Origin: Acidobacteriota bacterium
Lineage (GTDB): Bacteria; Acidobacteriota; Blastocatellia; Chloracidobacteriales; Chloracidobacteriaceae
Direction of reading: 5' to 3'
Length of the DNA stretch: 39,317 nucleotides
NCBI GenBank assembly: GCA_016208495.1
Contig: JACQXX010000061.1
Span: 1 to 39,317 of the forward strand
Each line of letters starts with the position of its first letter. Positions within the stretch are counted from its first letter, which is position 1. The translations under genes and the position numbers were made by a program. A model generated the notes under the pieces. It was not told the origin of the DNA and ran no database searches. It saw nothing but the letters and a program-made list of their open reading frames with translations. Positions 8,128 to 16,202 of the stretch are shown one piece after another.

Positions 8128-9957
8128 GTGAAGATTGAAACCATTCAGGTTTTATTGATCGAAGATCACCCAGGTGACGCGCGACTGGTTCGTGAAATGC
8201 TGGCCGAGGCCAAAGACATTGTGTTTAGTGTTACCTCTGTCCGGCTGCTTTCCGAAGGTGTCACGATCCTGAAGCAGACAAAGGTGGATGTGGTTTTGCT
8301 TGACCTTTCGTTGCCGGATAGCAACGGCCTGGCGACGTTTGAAAGTATTCAGGATCAATTCCCTGAAACGCCGATGGTCTTGCTGACCGGATTTGAAGAT
8401 GTTTCGGTGGCTATTCATGCGTTGAATCTCGGAGCCCAGGATTATCTGGTCAAAGGGCAGGTGGATGGCAGTTTGCTGGAGCGGTCCCTCCGGTATGCCA
8501 TTGAACGTAAACGTGTTGAGGAAGCTTTAAAGCGGAGCGAGCGCCGCCTTCGATCAATGGTCGAGAATTTGCCCGCAGGCGCTGTGTATCGTGACGGCGA
8601 CTCAATTTTCTTTAACAAAGCGGTTGAAAAAATCACCGGCTATCAGCCATCGGAAATCACCACGATTTCAGACTGGTTTTCCTTGCTCTATGGTACTGAA
8701 GGCAACCGGTTTTTTGCTGAATATGAAGCGGATCGGGCGACTCAGTTTGCCGATTCCCGGATCCAGGCGATTATGCGCAAGGATGGACAGGTTCGGTTTG
8801 TTGAGTTTGCCGGTTACAGCTATGAGCAGGGTGAGGTCTGGCTGTTATATGACATTACCGAACGGCTGCAAGCCGAACAGCTTATCCGTGAACAGGCCAC
8901 CCTGTTGAATCAGTCACAGGATGCCATTTGGGTGCTTGACCGGGAGAATCGGGTTCAGTTTTGGAATCAAGGTGCTGAGCAGTTGTTTGAATGGAAAGCG
9001 GCGGAAGTGATGGGAAAGCCATTGGAAGCTGTTTTTCATGATTGCTGCCAGACCGAGCTGGTCGTTATCCAGAAGGAAATTGCGGAAAAAGGTGGCTGGC
9101 GTGGTGAATTGCATATGGCAACCAAGTCAGGAAGGGAACTGATTGTCGAAAGTCGCTGGACAGTTTCCTACGACAGTCAAGGCCGGCCCCAATCCAAACT
9201 CACGGTCAATACCGACATTTCCGACAAAAAGCGGCTTGAGAACGAATTTATGCGGGCGACCCAGCTTTCGTTAATTGGCGAGCTGGCTGCGGGCCTCGCC
9301 CACGAAATCAAGAACCCACTGGCTGGGATTCAAGGTGCGGTGGATATTTTGATTCGGCGGCGGTCACAAGGGGATCCGGAACGGACGGCGCTTGAAGCCG
9401 TTCGCCGCGAAGTCGGTCGAATTGATGGAACGGTTCGTGAATTGCTCAATCGGGCCCGGCCTCGGGCACTGACCCAGACCCCAACCTTGCTCAATGAAAT
9501 AGTCCGTCACGCCGTGGTTCTCTCCAGACATCAAGCAACCGTGGGACCAAATGCCGACCGTCGGATTTCAGTTGACCTGGAATTGCCAACCGATCCAATC
9601 GTTGCCTCAATTGATACCGCCCAAATGGAGGATGCAATTCTCAACCTGATCCTGAATGCGCTGGATGCGGTTGGTGATCGTGGGCAAATTACCGTTCGGC
9701 TCAAGCTGGTAAAACCTGATTCCCCAAACCATCCACTCGAAGCGGTGATCGAAGTCGAAGACAATGGTCGGGGAATTGCCGAACAGGATTTGGCCAAGAT
9801 TTTTCACCCGTTTTACACCACTTCTCCTCGTGGAACTGGCCTGGGTCTCCCCGCCGTCCGCCGGATTGCCCGCGCCCACGGTGGTCAGGTTGATGTGAAA
9901 TCAGAAATTGCCAAAGGCTCGACGTTTACGTTGCGCATCCCACTTGGCCAGAAGTGA
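8128..9957 (+). CDS. Receiver-PAS-PAS hybrid sensor histidine kinase
   Basis: The 609-residue protein has an N-terminal receiver (about 7-123; Asp59 in 'VDVVLLDLSLPDSNG', 'MVLLTGFED', 'YLVKGQ'), two PAS domains (about 140-250 and 255-370, the second opening 'LLNQSQDAIWVLDRENRVQ'), and a kinase core with His392 in 'ELAAGLAHEIKNPLAGIQG', an N box 'LILNALDAV', 'EDNGRGIAEQDLAKIF' and 'GTGLGLPAVRRI'. The H-box is of the NtrB/AtoS type. The front receiver would let it take phosphate from, or be inhibited by, the upstream kinase, making the three genes a likely local phosphorelay. The start is GTG with AAGGGAG ahead of it. No membrane segments are visible. The stop codon TGA (9955-9957) is itself part of the first unit of an 8 bp repeat array. 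Confidence 0.92.
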   Translation: MKIETIQVLLIEDHPGDARLVREMLAEAKDIVFSVTSVRLLSEGVTILKQTKVDVVLLDLSLPDSNGLATFESIQDQFPETPMVLLTGFEDVSVAIHALNLGAQDYLVKGQVDGSLLERSLRYAIERKRVEEALKRSERRLRSMVENLPAGAVYRDGDSIFFNKAVEKITGYQPSEITTISDWFSLLYGTEGNRFFAEYEADRATQFADSRIQAIMRKDGQVRFVEFAGYSYEQGEVWLLYDITERLQAEQLIREQATLLNQSQDAIWVLDRENRVQFWNQGAEQLFEWKAAEVMGKPLEAVFHDCCQTELVVIQKEIAEKGGWRGELHMATKSGRELIVESRWTVSYDSQGRPQSKLTVNTDISDKKRLENEFMRATQLSLIGELAAGLAHEIKNPLAGIQGAVDILIRRRSQGDPERTALEAVRREVGRIDGTVRELLNRARPRALTQTPTLLNEIVRHAVVLSRHQATVGPNADRRISVDLELPTDPIVASIDTAQMEDAILNLILNALDAVGDRGQITVRLKLVKPDSPNHPLEAVIEVEDNGRGIAEQDLAKIFHPFYTTSPRGTGLGLPAVRRIARAHGGQVDVKSEIAKGSTFTLRIPLGQK

Positions 9958-10072
9958 CAAGGTGACAAGGTGACAGGGTGACAAGATGACAAGGTGACAG
10001 GGTGACAGGGTGACAAGGTGACAAGGTGACAAGGTGACAGGGTGACAGGGTGACAGGGTGACAGGTGACAGG
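9954..10072. repeat. Octanucleotide tandem array (GTGACARG)n overlapping a stop codon
   Basis: About fifteen units of GTGACAAG or GTGACAGG run head to tail; one unit (10058-10064) has lost a base and another starts with A. The first unit supplies the TGA stop of the preceding kinase gene. The mix of AAG and AGG units indicates past amplification and point change. Spacing and identity are wrong for CRISPR. Confidence 0.95.
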
Positions 10073-10100
10073 GTGAAGTTTTCTCACTCTTCTGGATTGA

Positions 10101-10136
10101 CTACTCGCTACTCGCTATTTCGCTATTTCGCTCATC
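10101..10136. repeat. Short CTACTCG/CTATTTCG repeat overlapping the 3' end of the sensor gene
   Basis: Two 7 bp units (CTACTCG) and two 8 bp units (CTATTTCG) lie head to tail. The array covers the stop codon and last codons of the large sensor kinase, so its C-terminal residues are repeat-encoded. The stretch starting TGGATTGACTA at 10092 closely matches the one at 21652, so the two sites belong to one dispersed repeat family. Confidence 0.8.
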
Positions 10137-13100
10137 AGGCGTGGAAGCACAAAATGGAAGGTGCTGCCCTGACCCGGACCAGCCGATTCGGCCCAGATTC
10201 GGCCCTGGTGGGCTTCGATATAGGCTTTCGCGATTGAAAGCCCCAGTCCCGTCCCGCGGGCTGAAAACTCATACTGGCCGGAAGTGTGCGAAGTCGCGTC
10301 CCGGCTTGTATAAAAGCGGTCAAAAATTCGTTGAATTTCGCTGTGCTCAATTCCAATGCCGGTGTCTTTGATACTGAACTGAACTTCAGCGTCTGTCGCG
10401 GTGACCTGAATGTGGATCACGTTGCCGTCATAGGTAAACTTTATGGCATTCTGAATCAGGCTCAGTAACACAATTTTGAGTTTTTCCCGATCTGCGGTGA
10501 CCTCACACCTGGAATCTCCGGTCAGGTGAAGTGTTTGGTGACGTTTTTCAACAAAGGAAGCCAGATCTTCGATGGAATCCTGGGTAAGTTGAGCCAGATC
10601 AACCAGTTCCAGTTTGAGCGCCAGGATTCCCTCATTCACTTTCAACATTTGCAGGATATCGTCAAAGCTCGTTGTCAGCCGCGAGACCATTCGCTGGCAC
10701 GACGCCAGCGAACGCTTTTGAGCCGTTGTCAGCGGCCCCAGTGTGCCTTCGGCCAGGGCTTCGTTATAGCCTTTGAGCACGGTGAGCGGCGTTCGCATCT
10801 CGTGGGACGTCACCATCATAAAATTGTTTTTCATCTGGTTGAGTTCCTGGAGCCGGCGGGTGACTTCGAGTTCATTTTGATAGAGCCGTTCCAGTTCGAG
10901 CACTGATTTGGTGATCGTTTCGTTTTTCTCCTCCAGTTCAAGATTTTTGGTTTCAAGTTCGCCGTGGAGCGCCGCGTTTTCAATTGCCACGGCTGCCTGA
11001 TGGGCCAGGGATTCCAGGATTTCAACATCGGTTTCAGAAAAAAGCGGGCGACCTTCGCGATGGCGAACCAGCACCACGCCTCCGATTCGCCCTGACCTCA
11101 TTACAATCGGCACGCCAATGAACCCGCGCACTTCATACCGTTTCACAAGTTCCGGGTAGGCAATTTGATCTGAAGTTTGGGCATCGTGGATGATGGCGGG
11201 CTTTCCTTGAAGCACAATTTGGCCGGTGACACCTTCGCCAAGCGGGAATGAAACCGGCTGACTGTCCCACTTTCCGTTGGTCCAGACCCGGCTAAAGACG
11301 ATGTGTGAATTCTGAACCAGCCCAATGCCGCAAGGATCACCATCCACCAGGCGGGCGCCTTCGGTGGCAAGTTGTTGGAGCACGTAATCAATTTCCAGTT
11401 CGGAATTGATGGTGCGCGTGCTTTGTAGCAACCGGCGCAGGTAAGCAATGCGTTCTTCCTGACGGCGTTTGACCACGCGAATCCGCCACGCATAACCCAC
11501 ATAAATACTTCCGCCCAACAGCCCGAGATAGATCAAAAGTGCCCACCACGTGCGCCAGGGAGCGGGTTTGATTCGAAATGACAGTTGCAGCGGCGCCGTG
11601 ACATTTCCGGCATAATCGCGGGCGATGACCTGAAAGGTATATCGTCCGGCGGGCAGATTGGTGTATTCGCGGGTGGCTTTGGCGGTCCAGGGAGTTGGTG
11701 CATTGTCAAAGCCGACAAGCTGGGTTTGATAGCGGGTGTCTGATTCCCGAAAATAGCTCAGGAGCGCAAACTCAAACAGGAGATTGTTTTCATTGTAGCT
11801 CAACTCTGGCTGATGATCCTGATCGCCTTTTGACAGAGCTTGACGGTTTAGAATATGAGTTGGCGCCGGTTCACTGTTGATTAGAAGTTGTTCAAGGTAC
11901 AAAGGTTTCGGAGTCCGATCAGAAATTTCAGTGACCGGGTTAAAAACAGCGGCCCCGCGAACGGTTCCGACCCAAACCTGTCCGGCTGCATCCATAAACG
12001 AAGCACCGCTATTGCACTCATTTCCTGGAAGCCCGTCCTCACTGGTAAACGTGTAGGTTTCAAACTGCGATGGATTTTCCGAGGTTGGTTGGCGGGGGAT
12101 CAATCGGCAGATTCCTTTATTCGTAAAAAGGTAAATACGTTTTTGAGTATCTGCCTGAATTTGATACACCACATTGTTGGGAAGCGCTGGAAGGGTTGTA
12201 TCCGAAAGTCCAAACCAGGAGCGATCTGGCCAGTCAAGGCAGGTCCGGGTCACCCCACCGCCATCGGTGCCAACCCACAGCCAGCGCTTCCCATCCGGTG
12301 CCGGAACCACCAGCGTGCAATAGACATTGTTGTTCGGCAAGCCCTGGGTTTGATCAATGACTTCAAACTGTTCATTGACCAATCGAACCAGTCCGCCACC
12401 GGCGGTTCCAATCCAGATTTCAGGAGTACCATCGGGGAGCGTCGTTTGATACAGCGACCGGACAATGTTGAGTGTGGCTTTTGTCTGAAAGGGAACGGTT
12501 ACCCATTTGGAATTCTCCCACCGGGCCAACCCACCAGCCGTTCCGGCCCACAAGGTTCGCTTTCCATCCGGGTACAGAGTTTCAAGCAAACAATAGACGG
12601 TTAAATGTGGCAACCCTGATTCCAACCCCATGGCTGTCCACCGACCATTTTGGAAACAGGCAATCCCTCCCCCACCAGTTCCAGCCCAAAGTTGAGGGTT
12701 TTGATTGGTGTCTTTGGTTTCAAGCAGGCATAAGACGACATTGTGCGGCAGTCCATTTTGGGTGTTGAACACCTCCCACTTTCCTTGATCAAAATGGGCC
12801 AGTCCTCCACCCGACGTTCCAATCCACGCCGAGTCTGATCCACCAGACTTTCCAGGTGAAACCAGGACTGAAAACACATTGTTGTCAGGCAAACCGGATC
12901 GGTCGTCGAGGACCTGCCACTGATTGTTGGTTACCCGGCAGAGTCCGCCGCCATCGGTCCCAATCCACAGGGTGTGAATGCCCTCAGGTGAAACGGTTTC
13001 GAGAAAACACACCACGACATTGCTCGGAAATCCCGAGCGGGTATCAAATGTTTGCCAGGAATTGTCTTTGAGACAGGCGGCCCCGCTCCCAGAAGTTCCA

Positions 13101-14074
13101 ATCCAGAGAGAACGGGTTCCTTCAGGTGAAACTGTCTCCAGCAGGGTTCGAATGGTGTTGGACGGTAACCCATCACTGGTTGTGAAAACACTCCAGTGAT
13201 TCTCCTGAAATCGAGCCAGACCACCGCTGGTTGCCACCCACAGGACTTTTTTCCCCGTTGAATCAGTGGTTTCGACAATTTTGGATACCGTGTTATGGGG
13301 TAATCCAGAGGCGTCATTGACCGTTGTCCAGGTTCCATTGGCTTCGAGCCAGGCCAGCCCACCACTCGTTCCCACGCAAATGGTTTTCTGCCCGGTGCTG
13401 AGGGTAATTTCGGTCAGGGTTAAAATCGTGTTGTGGGGCAATCCGGTTGATTTTGAATGGAAGGTCGGCTGACCGTTTTCAAAAGATACCAGTCCCTCCC
13501 GCGTTCCAGCCCAAATGACTGGTTTTCCATTTCGACTGGTTTCGAGCAAACACCGAACCTGTGAATTTGGCAATCCAGTCCCGGTATCAATTGTCTTCCA
13601 GACGCCGTTGGAAAGTTGAGACAGCCCTCCGGCATTGGTCCCAAACCACAAACTCCCATCCGACGCGGCCAGGACAGCTCGGACGTAGTTTGAGACTGTC
13701 CGATTGGGCATATTGACCAGCGTCCAGGTTCGTCCGTTGTAATAGGCCGCTCCATCCTGTGTTCCCGCCCAGAGATACCCTTTGCGATCAACCGCCAGCG
13801 ACATGATGGAATTTTGCGGCAATCCGTCACGATCTGTGTAGTTATAAAAAACGGGCCGTGGAGAAAATGGTAATCCCAAAAGGCGTGAGCGGCTTTGTTC
13901 AACCGCTGAATTTTGGTCAGGTGACTTTTGATGGGTTGGAAGCGGGGAAATCAGTTGAGTTCGTTTGGTGCCCGGTGGCACACCTCGACCTGACTTTGAC
14001 GAGGATGTCAGGCCAATCCCAGCCATCAAACTGAGCAGCAAAACACAACCGATGGAAACAAGTCGAAGCGGCAT
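10115..14074 (-). CDS. Giant periplasmic two-propeller (Reg_prop/Y_Y_Y) GAF sensor histidine kinase
   Basis: The 1319-residue protein begins with a signal peptide or anchor (residues 1-25). About fourteen Reg_prop blade motifs follow, such as 'LWAGTQDG', 'LWIGTDGGGL' and 'LWVGTDGGGV' (about residues 80-700), enough for two seven-bladed propellers. Next come a Y_Y_Y Ig-like domain ('YTNLPAGRYTFQVIARDYAG'), one membrane helix (about 838-858, 'WWALLIYLGLLGGSIYVGYAW'), a GAF domain (about 885-1030), a coiled coil, and a kinase core with His at about 1092 ('TSHEMRTPLTVL'), 'LIQNAIKFTYDG', 'DTGIGIEHSEIQRIF' and 'GTGLGLSIAKAYIEAHQG'. This is the hybrid two-component layout used for extracellular glycan sensing in Bacteroidetes and widespread in acidobacteria, but here there is no receiver or DNA-binding output. 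The two kinase genes upstream on the opposite strand converge on it. The ligand is unknown and the ribosome binding site is weak. Confidence 0.93.
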   Translation of the reverse strand: MPLRLVSIGCVLLLSLMAGIGLTSSSKSGRGVPPGTKRTQLISPLPTHQKSPDQNSAVEQSRSRLLGLPFSPRPVFYNYTDRDGLPQNSIMSLAVDRKGYLWAGTQDGAAYYNGRTWTLVNMPNRTVSNYVRAVLAASDGSLWFGTNAGGLSQLSNGVWKTIDTGTGLPNSQVRCLLETSRNGKPVIWAGTREGLVSFENGQPTFHSKSTGLPHNTILTLTEITLSTGQKTICVGTSGGLAWLEANGTWTTVNDASGLPHNTVSKIVETTDSTGKKVLWVATSGGLARFQENHWSVFTTSDGLPSNTIRTLLETVSPEGTRSLWIGTSGSGAACLKDNSWQTFDTRSGFPSNVVVCFLETVSPEGIHTLWIGTDGGGLCRVTNNQWQVLDDRSGLPDNNVFSVLVSPGKSGGSDSAWIGTSGGGLAHFDQGKWEVFNTQNGLPHNVVLCLLETKDTNQNPQLWAGTGGGGIACFQNGRWTAMGLESGLPHLTVYCLLETLYPDGKRTLWAGTAGGLARWENSKWVTVPFQTKATLNIVRSLYQTTLPDGTPEIWIGTAGGGLVRLVNEQFEVIDQTQGLPNNNVYCTLVVPAPDGKRWLWVGTDGGGVTRTCLDWPDRSWFGLSDTTLPALPNNVVYQIQADTQKRIYLFTNKGICRLIPRQPTSENPSQFETYTFTSEDGLPGNECNSGASFMDAAGQVWVGTVRGAAVFNPVTEISDRTPKPLYLEQLLINSEPAPTHILNRQALSKGDQDHQPELSYNENNLLFEFALLSYFRESDTRYQTQLVGFDNAPTPWTAKATREYTNLPAGRYTFQVIARDYAGNVTAPLQLSFRIKPAPWRTWWALLIYLGLLGGSIYVGYAWRIRVVKRRQEERIAYLRRLLQSTRTINSELEIDYVLQQLATEGARLVDGDPCGIGLVQNSHIVFSRVWTNGKWDSQPVSFPLGEGVTGQIVLQGKPAIIHDAQTSDQIAYPELVKRYEVRGFIGVPIVMRSGRIGGVVLVRHREGRPLFSETDVEILESLAHQAAVAIENAALHGELETKNLELEEKNETITKSVLELERLYQNELEVTRRLQELNQMKNNFMMVTSHEMRTPLTVLKGYNEALAEGTLGPLTTAQKRSLASCQRMVSRLTTSFDDILQMLKVNEGILALKLELVDLAQLTQDSIEDLASFVEKRHQTLHLTGDSRCEVTADREKLKIVLLSLIQNAIKFTYDGNVIHIQVTATDAEVQFSIKDTGIGIEHSEIQRIFDRFYTSRDATSHTSGQYEFSARGTGLGLSIAKAYIEAHQGRIWAESAGPGQGSTFHFVLPRLMSEIAK

Positions 14075-14184
14075 GGCACAGAGGTGGGACAGGTTTGGAC
14101 TTGGGCCGGCAGGGGGAAGCCACGAAATCTGATTATGAATGAGAAGTGGGGAATTATGAAAGAATGAAACGGTTCAGCAATTAA

Positions 14185-14496
14185 CTCCGTTGCGGAAAGG
14201 TCGGGCTCCGCCCGGATGGGCGACGGAAAGTAGCCGGTGGTTTGCCGCTTTGGGCATACCACCGGATCCGTGCCCATCCCGCTCGCGCCCGGATGGGCGC
14301 TGGAAGGGATCGATGGCAAGATTCCAGTGAAAATTCCGGAGTCTTTGGGGGATTGATCCAGCGCCCATCCGGGCGCAAACTATTCGCGGCTTGCCTTCTT
14401 CCGGTGGGTGCGCCTCAAAGCAGGCTGCCCACCAGCTACTTTCCATCGCCCTGCGGGCGGGGGTTGTCAAGTTCAAGTGACCTTTCCGCAACGGAG
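14185..14496. mobile_element. MITE-like palindromic element, copy 1 (312 bp)
   Basis: The element is bounded by perfect 18 bp terminal inverted repeats (CTCCGTTGCGGAAAGGTC at 14185-14202 and its reverse complement at 14479-14496). Immediate flanks are CAGCAATTAA (14175-14184) and CAGCGATTAA (14497-14506), a 10 bp direct repeat with one difference that looks like a target-site duplication. Inside is a second perfect 19 bp inverted repeat (14285-14303 with 14358-14376), so the whole could fold into nested hairpins. No transposase is encoded. A shorter relative with the same ends is at 21486-21636. It fills most of the gap between the sensor kinase and the next gene. Confidence 0.75.
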
Positions 14497-14552
14497 CAGC
14501 GATTAAGCTTTCACTTGCCCACTAACATGATTCTGACTAAAGGGGCTCTACA

Positions 14553-15050
14553 ATGAGGTTTTCTCATCAGGCACGGAAATTTCTCGCCGGAATGATCCTG
14601 GTTGGAATGTGCGGCTGGTCAACTGTTCCAGCTCTTTCCCAAACAAACTCCGCAAAGCCACAAAAGATCAAAAAGAAAAAGGCTGTTTCGCCAGACGAAT
14701 ATTCTGATTCCGAAACAGACCGTGCTTTTCAACTTGAAAAAGATGCTGATTTGGTGGTGGGGTTAGAAGGGCACTGGATTTGGGTAATTCAGCCAGGAAA
14801 ACCACCTAAAAAGGCAATGAATGAAGAGTACCTCATTGCCGCCTTGCCATTTCTGGATTTGAAAAAGAAAGATCTGGTTGTGGTTGTTTTTGGGAAACTA
14901 TTCAACGGCCAATACCTTAGAGTTGAAAGAGGTGATGTTATGGACCAATTAGAGAAAGCTTTTCTGGAGAATGGCTTCAAAAAAATTGTCTTTCAACAGG
15001 GAACGGCTACGGGAAGGCCAATCTTGCGGGAAACCGAGCGGAAGCCATGA
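14553..15050 (+). CDS. Secreted protein of unknown function
   Basis: I do not recognise this 165-residue protein. It begins with a clear signal peptide (basic start, hydrophobic 'FLAGMILVGMCGW', likely cleavage after 'VPALS' near residue 29). A lysine-rich stretch (residues about 35-44) and an acidic segment follow. The mature part has alternating hydrophobic strands, for example 'DLVVGLEGHWIWVIQPG' and 'DLVVVVFGKLFNGQYL', and ends near 'FKKIVFQQGTATGRP', so a small alpha/beta periplasmic domain is likely. AAAGGGG precedes the ATG. It lies just downstream of the MITE-like element, which may influence its expression. It is followed by a thioesterase with a 75-base gap. Confidence 0.75.
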   Translation: MRFSHQARKFLAGMILVGMCGWSTVPALSQTNSAKPQKIKKKKAVSPDEYSDSETDRAFQLEKDADLVVGLEGHWIWVIQPGKPPKKAMNEEYLIAALPFLDLKKKDLVVVVFGKLFNGQYLRVERGDVMDQLEKAFLENGFKKIVFQQGTATGRPILRETERKP

Positions 15051-15125
15051 AAATTTCCTTTCTTTCTGGCAAGATGCGAAAACTTTCAAAACCTGCAAAC
15101 CTACTTCTAAAGGAATCAACACCGC

Positions 15126-15563
15126 ATGACCGCTCCATTTCGCAAAAGTTTTCTGGCTGGCTGGGGAGACATGGACTTTAACGCTCATATGCGCAACACC
15201 TCGTATCTTGACCGTTCGGGCGACGTCCGAATGATGTACTTTCAGGAACACGGTTTTCCGATGAGCGAATTTGCCCGGTTGCGGATTGGCCCGGTGATTC
15301 TGCGTGATGAAATTGAATACTTCCGTGAACTTCATCTCCTTGATCCGTTTGAAGTTACCCTGACACTCTCGGCCCTGACATCAGATGCGTCGCGATTTCG
15401 GCTCCGGAATGAGTTTTTTCGTCAAGATGGAAAAATGTGCGCTCGGGTCACCAGCCACGGCGGGTGGCTGGATCTCGCAACCCGGAAATTGACCATTCCG
15501 CCAGCCGAATTGATTGAAGCTATTCGGGCGATTGCCCGCAGTGAAGATTTTGCCGAAATCTAG
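15126..15563 (+). CDS. Hotdog-fold acyl-CoA thioesterase (4HBT family)
   Basis: The 145-residue protein carries the 4HBT signature 'WGDMDFNAHMRNTSYLD' close to its N-terminus, as in 4-hydroxybenzoyl-CoA thioesterase and YbgC-type enzymes, where the Asp of this motif is catalytic. The later 'RDEIEYFRELHLLDPFEVTL' and 'GGWLDLATRKLTIPP' match the typical central and final strands. Length is normal. The probable reaction is hydrolysis of an acyl-CoA in the cytoplasm; the chain specificity cannot be read. AAAGGAATC precedes the ATG. It may be co-transcribed with its neighbours on the plus strand, although the gaps of 75 and 131 bases allow separate promoters. Confidence 0.88.
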   Translation: MTAPFRKSFLAGWGDMDFNAHMRNTSYLDRSGDVRMMYFQEHGFPMSEFARLRIGPVILRDEIEYFRELHLLDPFEVTLTLSALTSDASRFRLRNEFFRQDGKMCARVTSHGGWLDLATRKLTIPPAELIEAIRAIARSEDFAEI

Positions 15564-15694
15564 TACTTGCTGTTCTTTTAGCCCATTGAACCCCAGGCTC
15601 GAAACGATTTTCTGGAAAATTATAAATTACTGTGTTATAGGATTGTGCTATCCGTGATGCAACTCCGCACACCTTCACTTTTTGAGGAAATCCT

Positions 15695-16087
15695 ATGCCA
15701 CATTTTTTCCAGGTAACTCCGCGTGTTCCAGTAACGGACCTTCGGCGCACCATTGATTTTTATACCCAAATCCTTGGTTTTACTGAAGATGTTGTCTGGC
15801 CTGAAGATCAACCCACCTTCTGCATTCTCGCTCGCGATACCGTCAGTCTTGGCTTTTTTGTGCCGGATGGCTGCCGCACGGACGCCAAACAAGGCACATG
15901 TGATTTGTATATCGAAGTTGACGGCGCGCGGGAACTCCACATCGAACTCAAAGACAAACTCACGATTGAATGGGGGCCAGAGGTCTATTCCTATGGTCGC
16001 CGGGAATTTGCTTTCCGGGATCCAGACGGTTACCTGATTATCTTGACCGAAGAAACCGACGACCCCCCAACGTGTCAGGTGGACTGA
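15695..16087 (+). CDS. VOC (glyoxalase/bleomycin-resistance) superfamily protein
   Basis: This 130-residue protein has the paired beta-alpha-beta-beta-beta modules of the vicinal oxygen chelate fold: 'TPRVPVTDLRRTIDFYTQIL' opens the first, and 'FAFRDPDGYLIILTEE' closes the second with the usual DPDGY turn and a Glu that often binds metal. Family roles include glyoxalase, extradiol dioxygenase and antibiotic binding. Sequence alone does not separate these, and several metal ligands are not obvious, so it may be a binding protein rather than an enzyme. GAGGAAATCC precedes the ATG. It is the last plus-strand gene before an esterase on the minus strand. Confidence 0.85.
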   Translation: MPHFFQVTPRVPVTDLRRTIDFYTQILGFTEDVVWPEDQPTFCILARDTVSLGFFVPDGCRTDAKQGTCDLYIEVDGARELHIELKDKLTIEWGPEVYSYGRREFAFRDPDGYLIILTEETDDPPTCQVD

Positions 16088-16119
16088 AAACCAGGGCTGG
16101 AGGGCTTGGGGCAACGAAA

Positions 16120-16183
16120 GGGATGAGGGATGAAGGATGAGGGATGAAAGAAACCCAGTTCTTCAGCCCTCAGTCTTCAGCCC
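16120..16183. repeat. Heptad repeats (GGGATGA)n and (GGGCTGAAGACTGA)
   Basis: Four 7 bp units GGGATGA (one as AGGATGA) occupy 16120-16147. Shortly after, read on the minus strand, heptads GGGCTGA, AGACTGA, GGGCTGA and AGAACTG occupy 16156-16183. The second family recurs around 3165-3195 and at 20508-20545. The arrays fill the convergent gap between the VOC gene and the esterase gene. Confidence 0.8.
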
Positions 16184-16202
16184 AATGTTTTCAGTCCTAT
16201 CT

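Noticed and set aside
9954-10072. Possible CRISPR array
   Set aside because: Units are 8 bp, contiguous and without spacers, and no cas gene is near.
14242-14556. Open frames within 14174-14556 on both strands
   Set aside because: They lie inside the palindromic MITE-like element, are Arg/Pro-rich and show no protein-like pattern.
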